Source: Tomocerus qinae (taxonomy: Eukaryota > Arthropoda > Collembola > Entomobryomorpha > Tomoceridae). Taken from it: a stretch of DNA of 64,000 nt. The translations under genes were made by a program, and so were the position numbers. The notes below the pieces were generated by a model. The model saw only the letters and a list, made by a program, of their open reading frames with translations. It ran no database searches and was not told the origin of the DNA. This document shows positions 36,245 through 47,120 of this stretch, piece after piece. Position 1 is the first letter of the stretch. Every line of letters begins with the position of its first letter. The stretch is taken from contig CM034546.1 of NCBI GenBank assembly GCA_020055645.1, positions 41,664,001 through 41,728,000 of the forward strand, in the 5' to 3' direction.

Positions 36245-38303
36245 GTTTGTAATGGATAGAGATTTCAATTAAGAACACTGCTAATGTCACTGGGATGGTC
36301 TTTGCAAAGTATATAAAGACTACTCTGAGGTTTGACGACATTGTGAACTTTTGTGGCAGCCGTTCGTTATAATATTCTATGGCCTTTAATTTTTCAGCAG
36401 AAAATTTGAAGAAAAGGAGAAAAAAATCGATCTGATTTGCTGAAGTGTATAACCCAGCTTCTGTAAACATTTGAAATATGTCTTTAAAGTCTTCCATATA
36501 ACAACCGTTGAATAAAATGGAGTATGGAACTGGATCCAAAAGATCTTCGGAAAACTCTTCGCATTTCACAGGATCCCATATACTAAGCGATAAAGCCTCG
36601 ATGTATCTTCTGTCTGCCTCTACAATGCTTTTTTGTTGGTTCCCTACTACATTCAATATGGCAGGTAGTAACATTTGAGTCTCGTCATCCATAAAGTTAG
36701 GTAGTTCATTTGCCAAAATGAAACTTATTATTGAAATACTTGCATCTATCTGGGTATTATGTAGGTAACCAATAATATTATCAATGATAAAAGTCACTGC
36801 CGTTGAAACATACATAAGTACACCGCTCTCTTTAAAACGAGGATAATAATCATAAAATACTTTTTTTGAAACGGAATTAAAACTGCTTTTATAATTAACT
36901 TTGGCTAATGCCTTTGGTAGAGCGGCTATGGGCAGATTATATTTTTTAAACATTTTTTCTAAATTTATATTTTCATGAATGTAGGTTTCATCTGATTTCC
37001 CTTCCATTAATTCCACAGGGTATTTGTACTGCTTTGAAATAACCTCTGGAAATGTCATTTTTGGTTTCTCTTCAAAAACTGTTATATTGCTGGTCATTTT
37101 AGATTCATATATCCATCCAAAGAATAAGGACGCCAATGAAAATCCTAGAATGACAGGTCTCGATATTGGAGTGTGGTCTTGACGCATTAGCAAGGACAGC
37201 ACTTCATAGGGTGCGTAAAAATTGATATTTTTCTTTGGAGTTTTCCACAAGTCGTATATTATTATGTAGCTCGTCATTGTGAGAAACAAAGTTAATAAAA
37301 GAGTCCATGTTAGACCGTCTAAAGTTTTCGTGGTGGCCCACTTTACTGAATAAATTTTCTCGTCGGATGACGAAATGATTTGACAATATCCAAACGACGT
37401 CCTTTTTTCTTGGAGCAGGACAATTGTTGTCAAATGTCTTTGTATCGATATGTTGTAAAGTAGCTTGCTTTTTCTTTCTGCGTGAATTGTTCCACATGGT
37501 TGGCTGAGATGATCCAAGTTGTTTCTCTCTTCGTCTTCCTGGTCTTCAGCAGTGATGAATTCTTGTGTGAAATTCAAAGATTCAGACAATTGTGATATCA
37601 TTATTATGAACCCTGATGAAGATATTGCTGTTACATCATAGTTGTCGTAAATCGTCTTAATGACACCAAAATATGATGTCGGTGACTTTCGTCTGTACTT
37701 TAATGGGCTTGAAACTTGGATATATATTTTATTCCCGTCCATATCGGTACGTTTTCTATGATGTTTAATCAGAAGAGGATTTTCCAAAGACGAACTGATT
37801 TCATTGATTTCGTCACCAAATATAGACATTGTATACATCCCATTTTCTGATGTTGTCGACAGATATATTGCGGAATTGAATTTCCTGATCCCTCCTAAAA
37901 ATAGAATTGTGGGATCCTTCAATTGGCCAAAAATAAAAATAAAGATACTTTGTTGACGGAAGGGCCGCCATGAATTTTGAAGTGATGAGAGGATGTTGTC
38001 GTAAGAAGGAGGTTGAAAAATTATATTGATGTCGCAGATTTCTCTTGATGCAAGAAATGTCAAATATTCATACGGAGCTTCCTTTTTCCATTTTTTCTCA
38101 TTTGGTTCTGTTTGAGTCGTCCATGGTTGACCATACTGGTTTTGGCGTAAAATTATATCGAGATCGTAAGATCCCAAAACTGTTGTGAAATAAGTCAAAT
38201 GAAAATCACAATATTTTTGTAGCCGCAGATCGAAAAAAATTGCCTCAAGATGGCTTAGGAATAATAGTTGAATCGTTAAAAACACTGAAAAGGAATAAAT
38301 CAT
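36123..38303 (-). CDS. Divergent ionotropic receptor (IR-like) 2, 726 aa, transposon-derived C-terminus
   Basis: Paralogue of IR1 with the same layout: signal peptide, N-terminal/S1 region, TM1 (WTLLLTLFLTMTSYIIIY), pore-like segment, M3 (GFSLASLFFGWIYESKMT), S2, last TM (VVFIYFAKTIPVTLAVFL). The ATG at 38303 matches the paralogues. A GTG-to-ATG change gives an extra in-frame ATG at 38309. After IHYK the protein departs from the family: the usual short tail (SWRKMFRKLK) is replaced by about 40 residues rich in Cys, Arg and Lys (AACRKCCNCRKCRKMHK) encoded by the inserted element 35858-36244, with the stop inside it. The true tail codons lie stranded at about 35815-35857. The frame is otherwise open, so the gene may still make a receptor with a novel cytoplasmic tail, or be on its way to a pseudogene. 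Confidence 0.78.
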   Translation of the reverse strand: MIYSFSVFLTIQLLFLSHLEAIFFDLRLQKYCDFHLTYFTTVLGSYDLDIILRQNQYGQPWTTQTEPNEKKWKKEAPYEYLTFLASREICDINIIFQPPSYDNILSSLQNSWRPFRQQSIFIFIFGQLKDPTILFLGGIRKFNSAIYLSTTSENGMYTMSIFGDEINEISSSLENPLLIKHHRKRTDMDGNKIYIQVSSPLKYRRKSPTSYFGVIKTIYDNYDVTAISSSGFIIMISQLSESLNFTQEFITAEDQEDEERNNLDHLSQPCGTIHAERKSKLLYNISIQRHLTTIVLLQEKRTSFGYCQIISSSDEKIYSVKWATTKTLDGLTWTLLLTLFLTMTSYIIIYDLWKTPKKNINFYAPYEVLSLLMRQDHTPISRPVILGFSLASLFFGWIYESKMTSNITVFEEKPKMTFPEVISKQYKYPVELMEGKSDETYIHENINLEKMFKKYNLPIAALPKALAKVNYKSSFNSVSKKVFYDYYPRFKESGVLMYVSTAVTFIIDNIIGYLHNTQIDASISIISFILANELPNFMDDETQMLLPAILNVVGNQQKSIVEADRRYIEALSLSIWDPVKCEEFSEDLLDPVPYSILFNGCYMEDFKDIFQMFTEAGLYTSANQIDFFLLFFKFSAEKLKAIEYYNERLPQKFTMSSNLRVVFIYFAKTIPVTLAVFLIEISIHYKQRIKLACRKLFPNAACRKCCNCRKCRKMHKTRRRKFNSNI

Positions 38304-39022
38304 TTTCATCAAACTGATAAATGAATATTAAATACTTGTCCTAGTTCGTGTTACCAGTTGAGAGTGTCTATTATAGTGTACCCAAACCGTCAGTTTGTAC
38401 TAACCATGGCACCCGGAAGAATGTAAATCTAAAGCAAAAACATTAGGGATTAATTTATTACTTCAGGAAATTAAATCAGATTGGGCACATTATGTCCAAG
38501 AAGGGTTAAATTTAAAGTAGATCTAATGCTTGGAACTATGAAATATTTAATGTTCATCAAAGAAAATGTAATTGTGTTGCCTTTTAAGTCGTTGAACGTA
38601 GAAACCAAGCAACATATAAAATAACAAGCAACTGAAACTCTATAAAGGCTTACTTATAATATACTTAATAACTACATACTGTATACACAGGCTGTTTTAT
38701 TATTATCACTTTGCTGTTTATGACAAAACTGATATTTAAAATCAGGCTTCAGCGATGTCACTCTAACAGTGAATAAATAAATTATTCTCAGAATCATGAA
38801 ATATTTAGCGTGTTCATCAACAAACACGTCGTCTTTCAAGTCATGGAACGTAGAACAGTAACCAAGCAACATATAAAACAACAAGCAACTGTATCTTTTG
38901 GCAGCGGTGGTAAACGTTGTAATGAAGCATCGGTCAAATTGTACAAACATACAAACATAAGGGATTGATGTTTTTAATAAACCGTAACAAACGGGTGTAG
39001 AGTGAATATCAGAGGTTTTAAC
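38304..39022. other. 5' flank of IR2, duplicated block
   Basis: Closely matches 54809-55465. Small open frames in it differ between the two copies only at amino-acid-changing positions, so I regard them as non-coding. Ends at the TA target of the next element. Confidence 0.55.
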
Positions 39023-39024
39023 TA

Positions 39025-40911
39025 TAGACTGTGTTTTAAAACAAATCGCCCGTTGCAATTTGCCCCAGCTCAGAAAGAGCTAATACGTAGAGTAGCTAGA
39101 GTGGGCGAATTTTCTAGGCGCTACAAACTAAATATCACAAAAGGTCGGATATTGAAAAATTAGATCCTCGTCAGTGATGCAAAACAGACTGACAAAAGCA
39201 CGCGACGTTTAGTTTTCGAAAATGCTCATGTAATTGGCGGTTAACCGAAAATTTAAATACGGGTGGAGCACTCCACCCATATTTTTAAATATAAGCTATT
39301 CGGTTCGTAAATTGGATGAGGAGGTTTTTAAGGTCGCTGTTTTCGAAAACAATAGTCGCTTAACCGAAAACTTACTAAAAGGGTGGGGGACCCACCCATT
39401 TTTTGAATTATATGCTTATCAGCTGGCAAATTAGATTTAGCTATTAAACACGCTCCCAATAATAGACGCTTAACCGATAAATGATAATGCGAAGTAAAAG
39501 ATACATTTTTTGTTATTTTGATATTTTTTATGGGAGGGGCCACCTCGCCTCGACCACAACATTCAAAATGTTCATAATACGACTAGATTTTTCTTATTTG
39601 CATGGTCAGTTACCTTTGTTCCATGACGGGAACATCTGTGCTATCACTTTGAAGTTTCCATGAGATGGGCGTTTGGTTACCACGCCCACAATAATCAATT
39701 TTTTTAAACGACAAGTTTATTTGAATTTTTCATGTTTTTTTACATTTATACCTTATGTTACACATCTGCACCTTCACTTTAAGATTTTTTAGGAAAGACT
39801 TTCAACTACCACGCCCACAATATTAAAATTTTTGATAAACTACTATTTTATTCAAATTCGCCACGTTTGATTACATTTATACCTCGAAGTGAATATCTAT
39901 GCTGCCACTTTGAGATTTTTGTGGGTGGGGCTCTCAGCTGCCACGCCCATAATATTTAAATAAAAACACTATTTTATTTGTATTCGCAATGTTTGATTAC
40001 ATTTATACCCCGAAGGAAGTATTCACACTTTCGCTTGGAGATTTTTATAGGAGGGAGTTTCAACTACCACACCCACAATATTCGAATTTTTAAAAATCCA
40101 CTGTTTTATTCAAATTCGCCACGTTTGATTACATTTATACCCCGATATGAATATCAATGCTTCCACTTTGAGATTATTGTGGGAGGGGCTGTTAATTACC
40201 ACGCCCACAATATTCAGAATTTTGAAAAATGAATATCCTATTTGAGTTCGCCATGTTTGATTACCTCTAAAGCCCGGATGGATTCTTTGTTTCGTCACTT
40301 AGACATGACACCCGTTTTTCGAAATTCCGATACTTCAATTCTCTATTTGATCAATAATTAAGGCTGCAGCAATATCCAGCCTTTGGCAAAAAGGCTGTTA
40401 ATAATAGATTTTTTTTTGAAATTTCAAATGGCTGTAGTTCATCAGGATGGAGTGGGCGCCTAATAGTTTAAATGACAAAGTTGTAGCATTTTTTCTGAAT
40501 TTTCGTCTGTATATGTCACTGTTTAGCGCCCACTCCATTCTGACATTTTTTTCAAAAAATACGGTTTTAGAATTTTGAATTTTATAAAATTAAATTTTGA
40601 AAATTTTTGAAAATTATTATTTTCTAAATTATCTACTTATAGCCCTTAGTAGTTGCTAAAATTTTGGCAGGGTTTGGCCATTAGGTCTATGAGTTATAAT
40701 TATATTCTTTGACGACCGCTATATTGAATCTATAAATTTAGTACTTTCGAGCACTTTTGAACCCCTCTTTAAGGGGTTAATTGGGTTCTGAAAATTTTAA
40801 TATTACTGAATTCCATACCACTTAGGCATGCCTAATCCACTGGTATGACTATCTTTGTGATATTAGAAAGTCGAAAATTGGACCGGGCGATTTGTTTTAA
40901 AACACAGTCTA
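39025..40911. mobile_element. 1.9-kb TIR element with internal tandem repeats
   Basis: Ends TAGACTGTGTTTTAAAACAA and its reverse complement, extending about 30 bp to CGCCCG, flanked by TA on both sides (39023-39024, 40912-40913). No transposase seen; non-autonomous. The middle holds the tandem array 39550-40300. Confidence 0.82.
39550..40300. repeat. About six tandem units of about 123 bp
   Basis: Each unit contains a form of TGATTACATTTATACC, CACTTTGAGATT and CCACGCCCACAATATT. Units differ by small indels. It makes up the body of the surrounding TIR element. Confidence 0.82.
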
Positions 40912-40912
40912 T

Positions 40913-41160
40913 AACTATAGTTATAATCAGTTAAAAAACAAATTTAATATGAGGTTGTAACTATAACTATAGTTATATTCAGTTGAAAAACAAATTTAAT
41001 ATGTTTTTAGTATTTATTCTGAACAACCGAACATTAGTGTCGAAATGTAAATGCGTTTATCTCTAATTGTGGCAACTCTGAAAGTTCAAATTCGGTTAAA
41101 ACATCTGTAACTTAAAAATACATAGTTGCAATTTTTAACATTTTGAAATTATTCGCGTAT
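40913..41160. repeat. Dispersed repeat, copy left of the 28S fragment
   Basis: Contains a doubled ACTATAGTTATAATCAGTT / AACAAATTTAATATG unit, then GTGGCAACTCTGAAAGTTC and GCAATTTTTAACATTT. It is diverged but colinear with 41763-41905 on the other side of the rRNA-bearing segment. Confidence 0.65.
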
Positions 41161-41412
41161 AACTGTTACTTGCAGTGAGTTAAATAGAAACTGTGAAATA
41201 GTATTGAATGCATCCAAACAATACCCGTTTAGTCAGTTTAGTAAAGTCACGCCAACAGTTTTAGTCACAGTCACTTGTCGATAGTGGATCTAAGTCAGCT
41301 GGAAAACTATTCTTGTATATAGACAGGATACGTATGTATTAACTAGAGCTATCCATTTAGTAGGAAAGTTATAAGAGGCTGGCTGTGGGAAAAAGAGTAG
41401 GCTTTACTCCTT

Positions 41413-41495
<83 letters not shown>

Positions 41496-41513
41496 TACTG
41501 TCCCTATCTACTA
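41413..41513 (+). rRNA. 28S rRNA gene fragment (101 bp) ending at the R1 site
   Basis: CGGGAGTAACTATGACTCTC through GTCCCTATCTACTA is the highly conserved 28S segment containing the R2 target (TTAAGG/TAGCC, at 41438/41439, uninterrupted) and ends about 75 bp further on at the R1 target, where similarity stops abruptly. One substitution (ATTCCTACTG for the ATTCCCACTG I recall as consensus). It is not a functional rRNA gene: no 28S sequence lies on either side. Confidence 0.88.
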
Positions 41514-41762
41514 CAAAGTGTACGGAAGAGTGGAGAAGCTCAACCATAGGGACAAGACCAGACTGTTTCGAACTTTCACGTCTTGCCTGCCAGCTTAGAG
41601 CCCAGTCTCAGCAAAGGGACTAGACGAGAAACATCACAAGACTTGCCCTATTCGCTCGCTAGTGTCCAGACTAGCACATGCAACAAGGGCAAGGGATTTC
41701 GAGCTAAACAGTCGTGCTCCCTCATTGAGCTACCATAATCCTATACGAGGTTTCTCCAGAAA
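41514..41762. other. GC-richer segment joined to the 28S fragment
   Basis: About 250 bp beginning right at the R1-site junction (CAAAGTGTACGGAAGAGTGG) and ending where the flanking repeat resumes (CTATACCTATACTTATAATC). Base composition is visibly GC-richer than the neighbourhood. It is not 28S. Candidates are the 5' end of an R1-like element or the body of a 28S-headed SINE/short internally deleted element. I cannot identify it. Confidence 0.5.
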
Positions 41763-41905
41763 CTATACCTATACTTATAATCAGTTAATATAAATAAATT
41801 TTAACATTTCTTCAGCCCCCAAATTGTGGCAACTCCGGCAGTTCTAATTGGGTTAAACTTCTGATAACAAAAACACATATTTGTAATTTTTAACATTTGG
41901 AGGAT
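41763..41905. repeat. Dispersed repeat, copy right of the 28S fragment
   Basis: Partner of 40913-41160: TATAATCAGTTAATATAAAT, GTGGCAACTCCGGCAGTTC and GTAATTTTTAACATTTGGAG. The two copies bracket the rRNA-bearing segment. Confidence 0.6.
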
Positions 41906-42139
41906 TCAAACAATTGTGACTTCGTACGCTTTTCTCCACTTTTTTGATAATTAGCTCTGTTTGCCGTTTTTTTCTTTTCCCTTCTTAATTGAGCAACATA
42001 TTCTGCGCTTACTTGTTCTGTTGAATCTGGACCTTGTATCATTATCATTTGTAGTCCTACTAACCCTTGCGGTAAATTCTGCATGACTTGTTCATTAGAA
42101 ACAAAGATAATAATTAAGTTTTTACACATAAGCAGTCAA

Positions 42140-42960
42140 TCATATTATATTATGATATGCATCGTCAATACGTAATATTAAATTACCTTTTTTATGTTAT
42201 GAACAGTCAGCAATAAAGCCTATTCTTGTAAAACAGGCAGAATGAGTATTTAGTATTGTCGTGAAGGTCAAATTCCAAACAAACAAAAAGCAATAACGTT
42301 CTTGTTTGTCGCATACCACTCTTTGGCCCAGTATGTCATGTGATGTGGATGCAGCTGCACTGAACTGAACTGAAAGATATGAATATGTATCTATTCTATG
42401 CTGCTTCTCGTTGCATTACAGTTAAATATTAAATTACCTTTTTTACGTTATGAACAGTCAGCAGTAAAGGAAAGTATTCCTTTAGTATTCTCGTAATATG
42501 CTACTTCTCGTGACGTCGTGCTGTCTTCAGTAAAGGAACGTTAGATTTTACTTATGAACAGTCAACAGTAAACAATCAACTTTGAAATGAAAAATAACAT
42601 TTGTTGTATTTATACGTGAACAGTTAATCATATTCTTGTAAAACAGGCAGAATGAGTTTCTTTTAGTATTCTCGTTAATAGTATTCTCCTGAAGATCAAA
42701 TTCCAAACAAGAAAGTCAAACGTCAATAAGTAAATACAACAACAACAACAAATCCCTTTCGTCGCATGCCGCTACTCGTCGCAGTGTGTCATGTGAGTAT
42801 CTATTCTATCCTGCTTCTCATTGCATTGTGTGTTGTCCTGCTTCTCGTTGCATTGTGTGCCTGCTTCTCGTTGCATTGTGTGTTGTAATGCTGGCTGACT
42901 GAAACTGAATTTTCGACGGAGTGACGGAGTGACGGAGGGACGGACTACCGGACAGACATG
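42140..42960. repeat. Degenerate tandem repeats
   Basis: Imperfect direct units of roughly 200-270 bp share TATGAACAGTCAGCA, TTCTTGTAAAACAGGCAGAA and GTATTCTCG. At 42810-42890 a shorter unit (CCTGCTTCTCGTTGCATTGT) repeats three to four times, followed by GACGGA repeats at about 42915-42945. No coding content. Confidence 0.7.
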
Positions 42961-42999
42961 ATGGGCATTTTTATAGAAATCAGAATTCTCTGATATTCA

Positions 43000-43150
43000 A
43001 TAATGTACCCCAAAGTAATTTATCCGAAATCCACTATAATCAAAGTGCCTTTGTCGGGTAATTTCGGAAGGCACCGGAAAAATCCCCGTTACGTATATGT
43101 CGGACGTCGGGTAAACTGCTTTCGGGTACGTTTTAAAAACATTAATTATG
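43000..43150. mobile_element. Palindromic MITE, ATAATGTACCCCAAAG family, copy 2
   Basis: AATAATGTACCCCAAAGTAA at the left pairs with the right end CTGCTTTCGGGTACGTTTT. Nearly identical to 55466-55628 and related to 16270-16415. Confidence 0.8.
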
Positions 43151-43749
43151 CATTTCGCGTGCGCCAGTTTACGTTTATACTTTAGTCATGATTCTGCTAA
43201 TGGTTGCTGGATGCCTACCTTTCTAAATTTGCCAAATTTTACTGGGAGCCTAGTAAATTAATAATAATAACAAACTTACATCCCATTTGATAGTCAGGGT
43301 TACAACCATATGGAATAGTGAAATTAATACGAACTGCTAGATGCTATGGAAACTGATTTCATAATATTTATGGATACCTAATTCTTATACATACTGTGTT
43401 TCCATTTTTTATTATATTATTATATCACCCTGTTTCGCCTTACTACCGCCACCTTACAATTTTCCTATTACAGTGTAAATAATCCATCAGTTTGTACTAA
43501 CCATGTGGCTCTACAAATGCTGAGGTATTTGTTCAATGCCACCTTACTATCAACACTATTAACGATTAATTGGCAAAACACATTTATACCCAGTTTTCCT
43601 TTTAACAGTCAATAATCAAATTGTTTTCGGAATCATGCAATATTTATCTCGTTTACTAGCGAATACTTATAGTACTAGTATAGTCACGTCAGCTTAAAAG
43701 TCGTTGAACGTAATAGTTACCAAGCAACATAATATAAAACAACCAACAA
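43151..43749. other. Duplicated intergenic block
   Basis: Colinear with 55629-56265: GCTGGATGCCTACCTTTCTA, CACCCTGTTTCGCCTTACTA, AACGTAATAGTTAC. No gene seen. Confidence 0.55.
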
Positions 43750-44558
43750 CTGTCAAATTGTCTATGATTGTAAAACTGTGAAATTGTTTATTATTGTAAA
43801 ACTGTGAAATTGTTTATTATTGTAAAACTGTTCAATTGTTGATGATTGTAAAAGTGTCAAATTGTTGATGATTGTAAAAGTGTCAAATTGTTGATGATTG
43901 TAAAACTGTCAATTTGTTGATGATTGTAAAAGTGTCAAATTGTTGATGATTGTAAAACTGTCAAATTGTTGATGATTGTAAAACTGTCAAATTGTTGATG
44001 ATTGTAAAACTGTCAAATTGTTGATGATTGTAAAACTGTCAAATTGTTGATGATTGTAAAACTGTCAAATTGTTGATGATTGTAAAACTGTCAAATTGTT
44101 GATGATTGTAAAACTGTTCAATTGTTGATGATTGTAAAACTGTCAATTTGTTGATGATTGTAAAACTGTCAATTTGTTGATGATTGTAAAACTGTCAATT
44201 TGTTGATGATTGTAAAACTGTCAATTTGTTGATGATTGTAAAACTGTCAAATTGTTGATGATTGTAAAACTGTCAAATTGTTGATGATTGTAAAACTGTC
44301 AAATTGTTGATGATTGTAAAACTGTCAAATTGTTGATGATTATAAAACTGTCAAATTGTTGATGATTGTAAAACTGTCAAATTGTTGATGATTGTAAAAC
44401 TGTCAAATTGTTGATGATTGTAAAACTGTCAAATTGTTGATGATTGTAAAACTGTCAAATTGTTGATGATTGTAAAACTGTCAAATTGTTGATAATTGTA
44501 AAACTGTCAAATTGTTGATGATTGTAAAACTGTCAAATTGTCGATGATTGTAGAACTG
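43750..44558. repeat. 26-bp minisatellite, about 31 units
   Basis: Consensus starts TGTCAAATTGTTGATGATTG and ends TAAAAC. Units vary mainly in the central GTTGATGA/GTCTATGA/GTTTATTA position, with runs of identical variants. The same array occurs as 2-3 units near 29025 and 49930 and about 13 units at 56266-56613, always at the equivalent place in the receptor blocks. Confidence 0.95.
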
Positions 44559-47120
44559 TCTATGAGGGATTGTATTTAGGTTGTAAGGATTTATTCTATG
44601 ACCCGTTCCTAAACACAAGACTCACAAAGATTTCTGTTAGTAGTTGTAGCTAAATAGCTATTTGAATTTAGTGCTATAAATTAAATAAGTTTACACAAAG
44701 ATAACGCAATTATATGTCGTTTTAAGTCAATATTAACTTAATATTTTTTTCCAGACACTCTTTTTGGCATACTTTATTGGCATATTAAATTTACTGAACA
44801 ACAAAATAATTAGTTTTAATATTTAATCACAAAATGGGTAATGTGTGTTTTGCAGTGTCAATGGAAATAATTAATTCAGTCATCGAAAGTTGGAAACGAC
44901 TCAGGGAAACTTGGGTTTGGGGGAAACTTTGGAGGAAAATGGCATTCCGCCGGCTTTGAATATATATGACGAACCTAACCTAATAACCTGTCAATTGTTT
45001 ATTTTATTTGGGTTAGGTTTGTTCTATCCGCAAAATATGGACATTCCTAATAATTATTCCGATCCTCGCTAACTGTTTCTTAATTTTATTTCAAATTTTT
45101 GAAAAAACGGAAGGTAATTTTTGAAATGAAACGAACAATTGGAGAGAATAAGATAGAACTTTATAAATAAGAGTAGCTAGAACGTTTTGAAACCATTTCA
45201 TATTAGCGATCCAGAGCAGACTGGAAATTGGAATATTAATTCATTTGTGGAATAACCATAGCTGCTCATAGAATACCTGATCTACTATCTTACCCCACTT
45301 TACCCTTTTAGATGTACTAGTGGGTTTTTATGCCAACAGGTGATTTTTTTAAATTTATGTCATAAAGTATGCCAATTAGGGGTTGGATCCTTGCAACCAT
45401 AACGGATAACTACAGTCTGCACAATCTATGTGAGTAAATTCCCCAGGCTCCTTATACATGTAACATAATTTCCAAAGCACCCTACTCTTTAAGTGTAAAA
45501 TTCTGACTTTCAAAAAATCATTATACAATTTATATGAAACCGAGCATTACGAAAATGCTCATTTTGGTTTCTGACTATAAGATCAGTAACAGTTTCAAAT
45601 TAATCGATTGGTATTTAAAACTTGTGCAGATAATATTTTATTATTATAGTGACTTCAACATGTTTCTAGCACATTGTACATATGCTAGGTTTCAGCTAGC
45701 CTATCATAATCTTATAAGTAGTTTAATTCCACAACACCCATTATTGTTATTGTCAATTTTAGCTACTAGCTTGGTATTAACAACTCAAATGTTCAGAAAA
45801 TGTTAGGAAACTAAAGGTTTATGTTCACAAAAAATCTAGTGAATTATTGTGTGTGCCTAAGTGTCGGTATGGGGAAATTGAGACTGGTGAGAAAACGTGT
45901 AAGTCGTAAAGCTAATTTTATTTACAGAAGTTGAGCCAATGAAGAGCAAAATGCAAGCAAGTGAAATGACAGGTAGGTAGCAGTATAAATAATATTGCAT
46001 TGACCTTAACATTCATAGAATCAGCTTAAAGTTAATCGATGGTTCATACATTCAAATACCTGCCGGCTTCCAGAGACTAATTATTTAATTATGTAGTCTG
46101 GAGGTCGGCTCTAAGTCATACATTCACATCTTAGTAGGTCAAAAAGTCACACTATATGCACTTAATCGAGGACACCAAAAAATCATACGATCTAGGAATA
46201 GAGACAGGAATCTAAAACTAATTGACCATATGAATAATAATGCTTGGGATTTGACAGTTATAGTAATTAATGATGTTGATGTTTACCATTACCTAAAATA
46301 GGTTGCGGTAACTTATATTGTAATTAACTAACCGAAGTGATATTGACCAGGAATAACAGTAACAAATAACTTCAAAAATAATGTTTAAAAATCCTGATGC
46401 GACCCTTTGGGGTCACTTTTTTCGAATTTGTAAAGAGCTTAGATAATAGTAAAGATCTAAGGTGACTTGACTATAGAGGTGGCTATGCGTTGTAATTATT
46501 TATCGGATTATATGCATGGTTAAATCTTGGTGGTGTATAAAAAATGGCGTGATAAGCTTGTGCCAACGTATAATACATTCTGTTTCATTATTGTCGAAGG
46601 TTTTTATGTAAGTTAGCTGGCATTAAAAATTCAAAAGACCGTAATCAAGAAAATAGCTCAGAAATCTTTTCATTATACAAACAATCATGTCTCTAATCTA
46701 CAAATGAGTTCATATTATATGCTCCAATCATATTATACCACCTTCCATACAGTATATAAGCAGACAGAATAAATTGGATATCATATCCATTAAATTAATT
46801 ATATTATTATATTAGATCTATTAAAATTATAACATTTTATAATAGGTATGCCTGAGAGGTAAAAAGATTCATCTCGCTCAATTCCGTTTTAATTGCCAAC
46901 AAACATAGTTAGGTTGGCATTTAATCGGGTCATATTTGTACTCTGGTATTGGAGCTATTAAAGTCTCCAGGATTCAGGTTTCAAAACACTTCCAACAATT
47001 TGTATCTATCCATAGTCCAGTCCTAAAATTTATGGCGCCAACTACCTCCTGTTGAAGAGATTTCCGGATTAAAAAGATTTTTTCATTACTCACCTATAAG
47101 ATGATGTGATAACATGGTTT
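44559..47120. other. 3' flank of IR3, duplicated block
   Basis: Colinear with 29081-32110 and 49980-52700. No convincing gene: the frame around 44890-45072 has counterparts at 29463 and 50356 but none begins with ATG. Contains a solo LTR at 45751-46256. Confidence 0.55.
45751..46256. mobile_element. Solo LTR, 506 bp
   Basis: Begins TGTCAATTTT and ends ATTTGACA (TG...CA), flanked by the 5-bp duplication GTTAT (45746-45750 and 46257-46261). The equivalent positions in the other blocks (ATTGTTATAGCAATTAATG near 30370; ATTGTTATAGTAATTAATG near 51840) are empty. A TATA-like GTATAAATAAT occurs near 45982. Most likely left by recombination of a Gypsy- or BEL-type element. Confidence 0.85.

Noticed and set aside
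38672-39058. Minus-strand frame upstream of IR2, with a counterpart upstream of IR4 (55173-55451)
   Set aside because: By eye, every nucleotide difference between the copies changes an amino acid, and IR1/IR3 flanks do not keep the frame; non-coding.
41413-41513. A functional rDNA unit
   Set aside because: Only 101 bp of 28S are present, with unrelated sequence on both sides.
41890-42129. Minus-strand 79-residue frame with a basic tail
   Set aside because: Overlaps a dispersed repeat and has no recognisable domain or splice context; left uncalled.
43750-44558. Regular repeats resembling a CRISPR array
   Set aside because: Units are contiguous 26-bp repeats with no unique spacers, in a eukaryotic context; it is a minisatellite.
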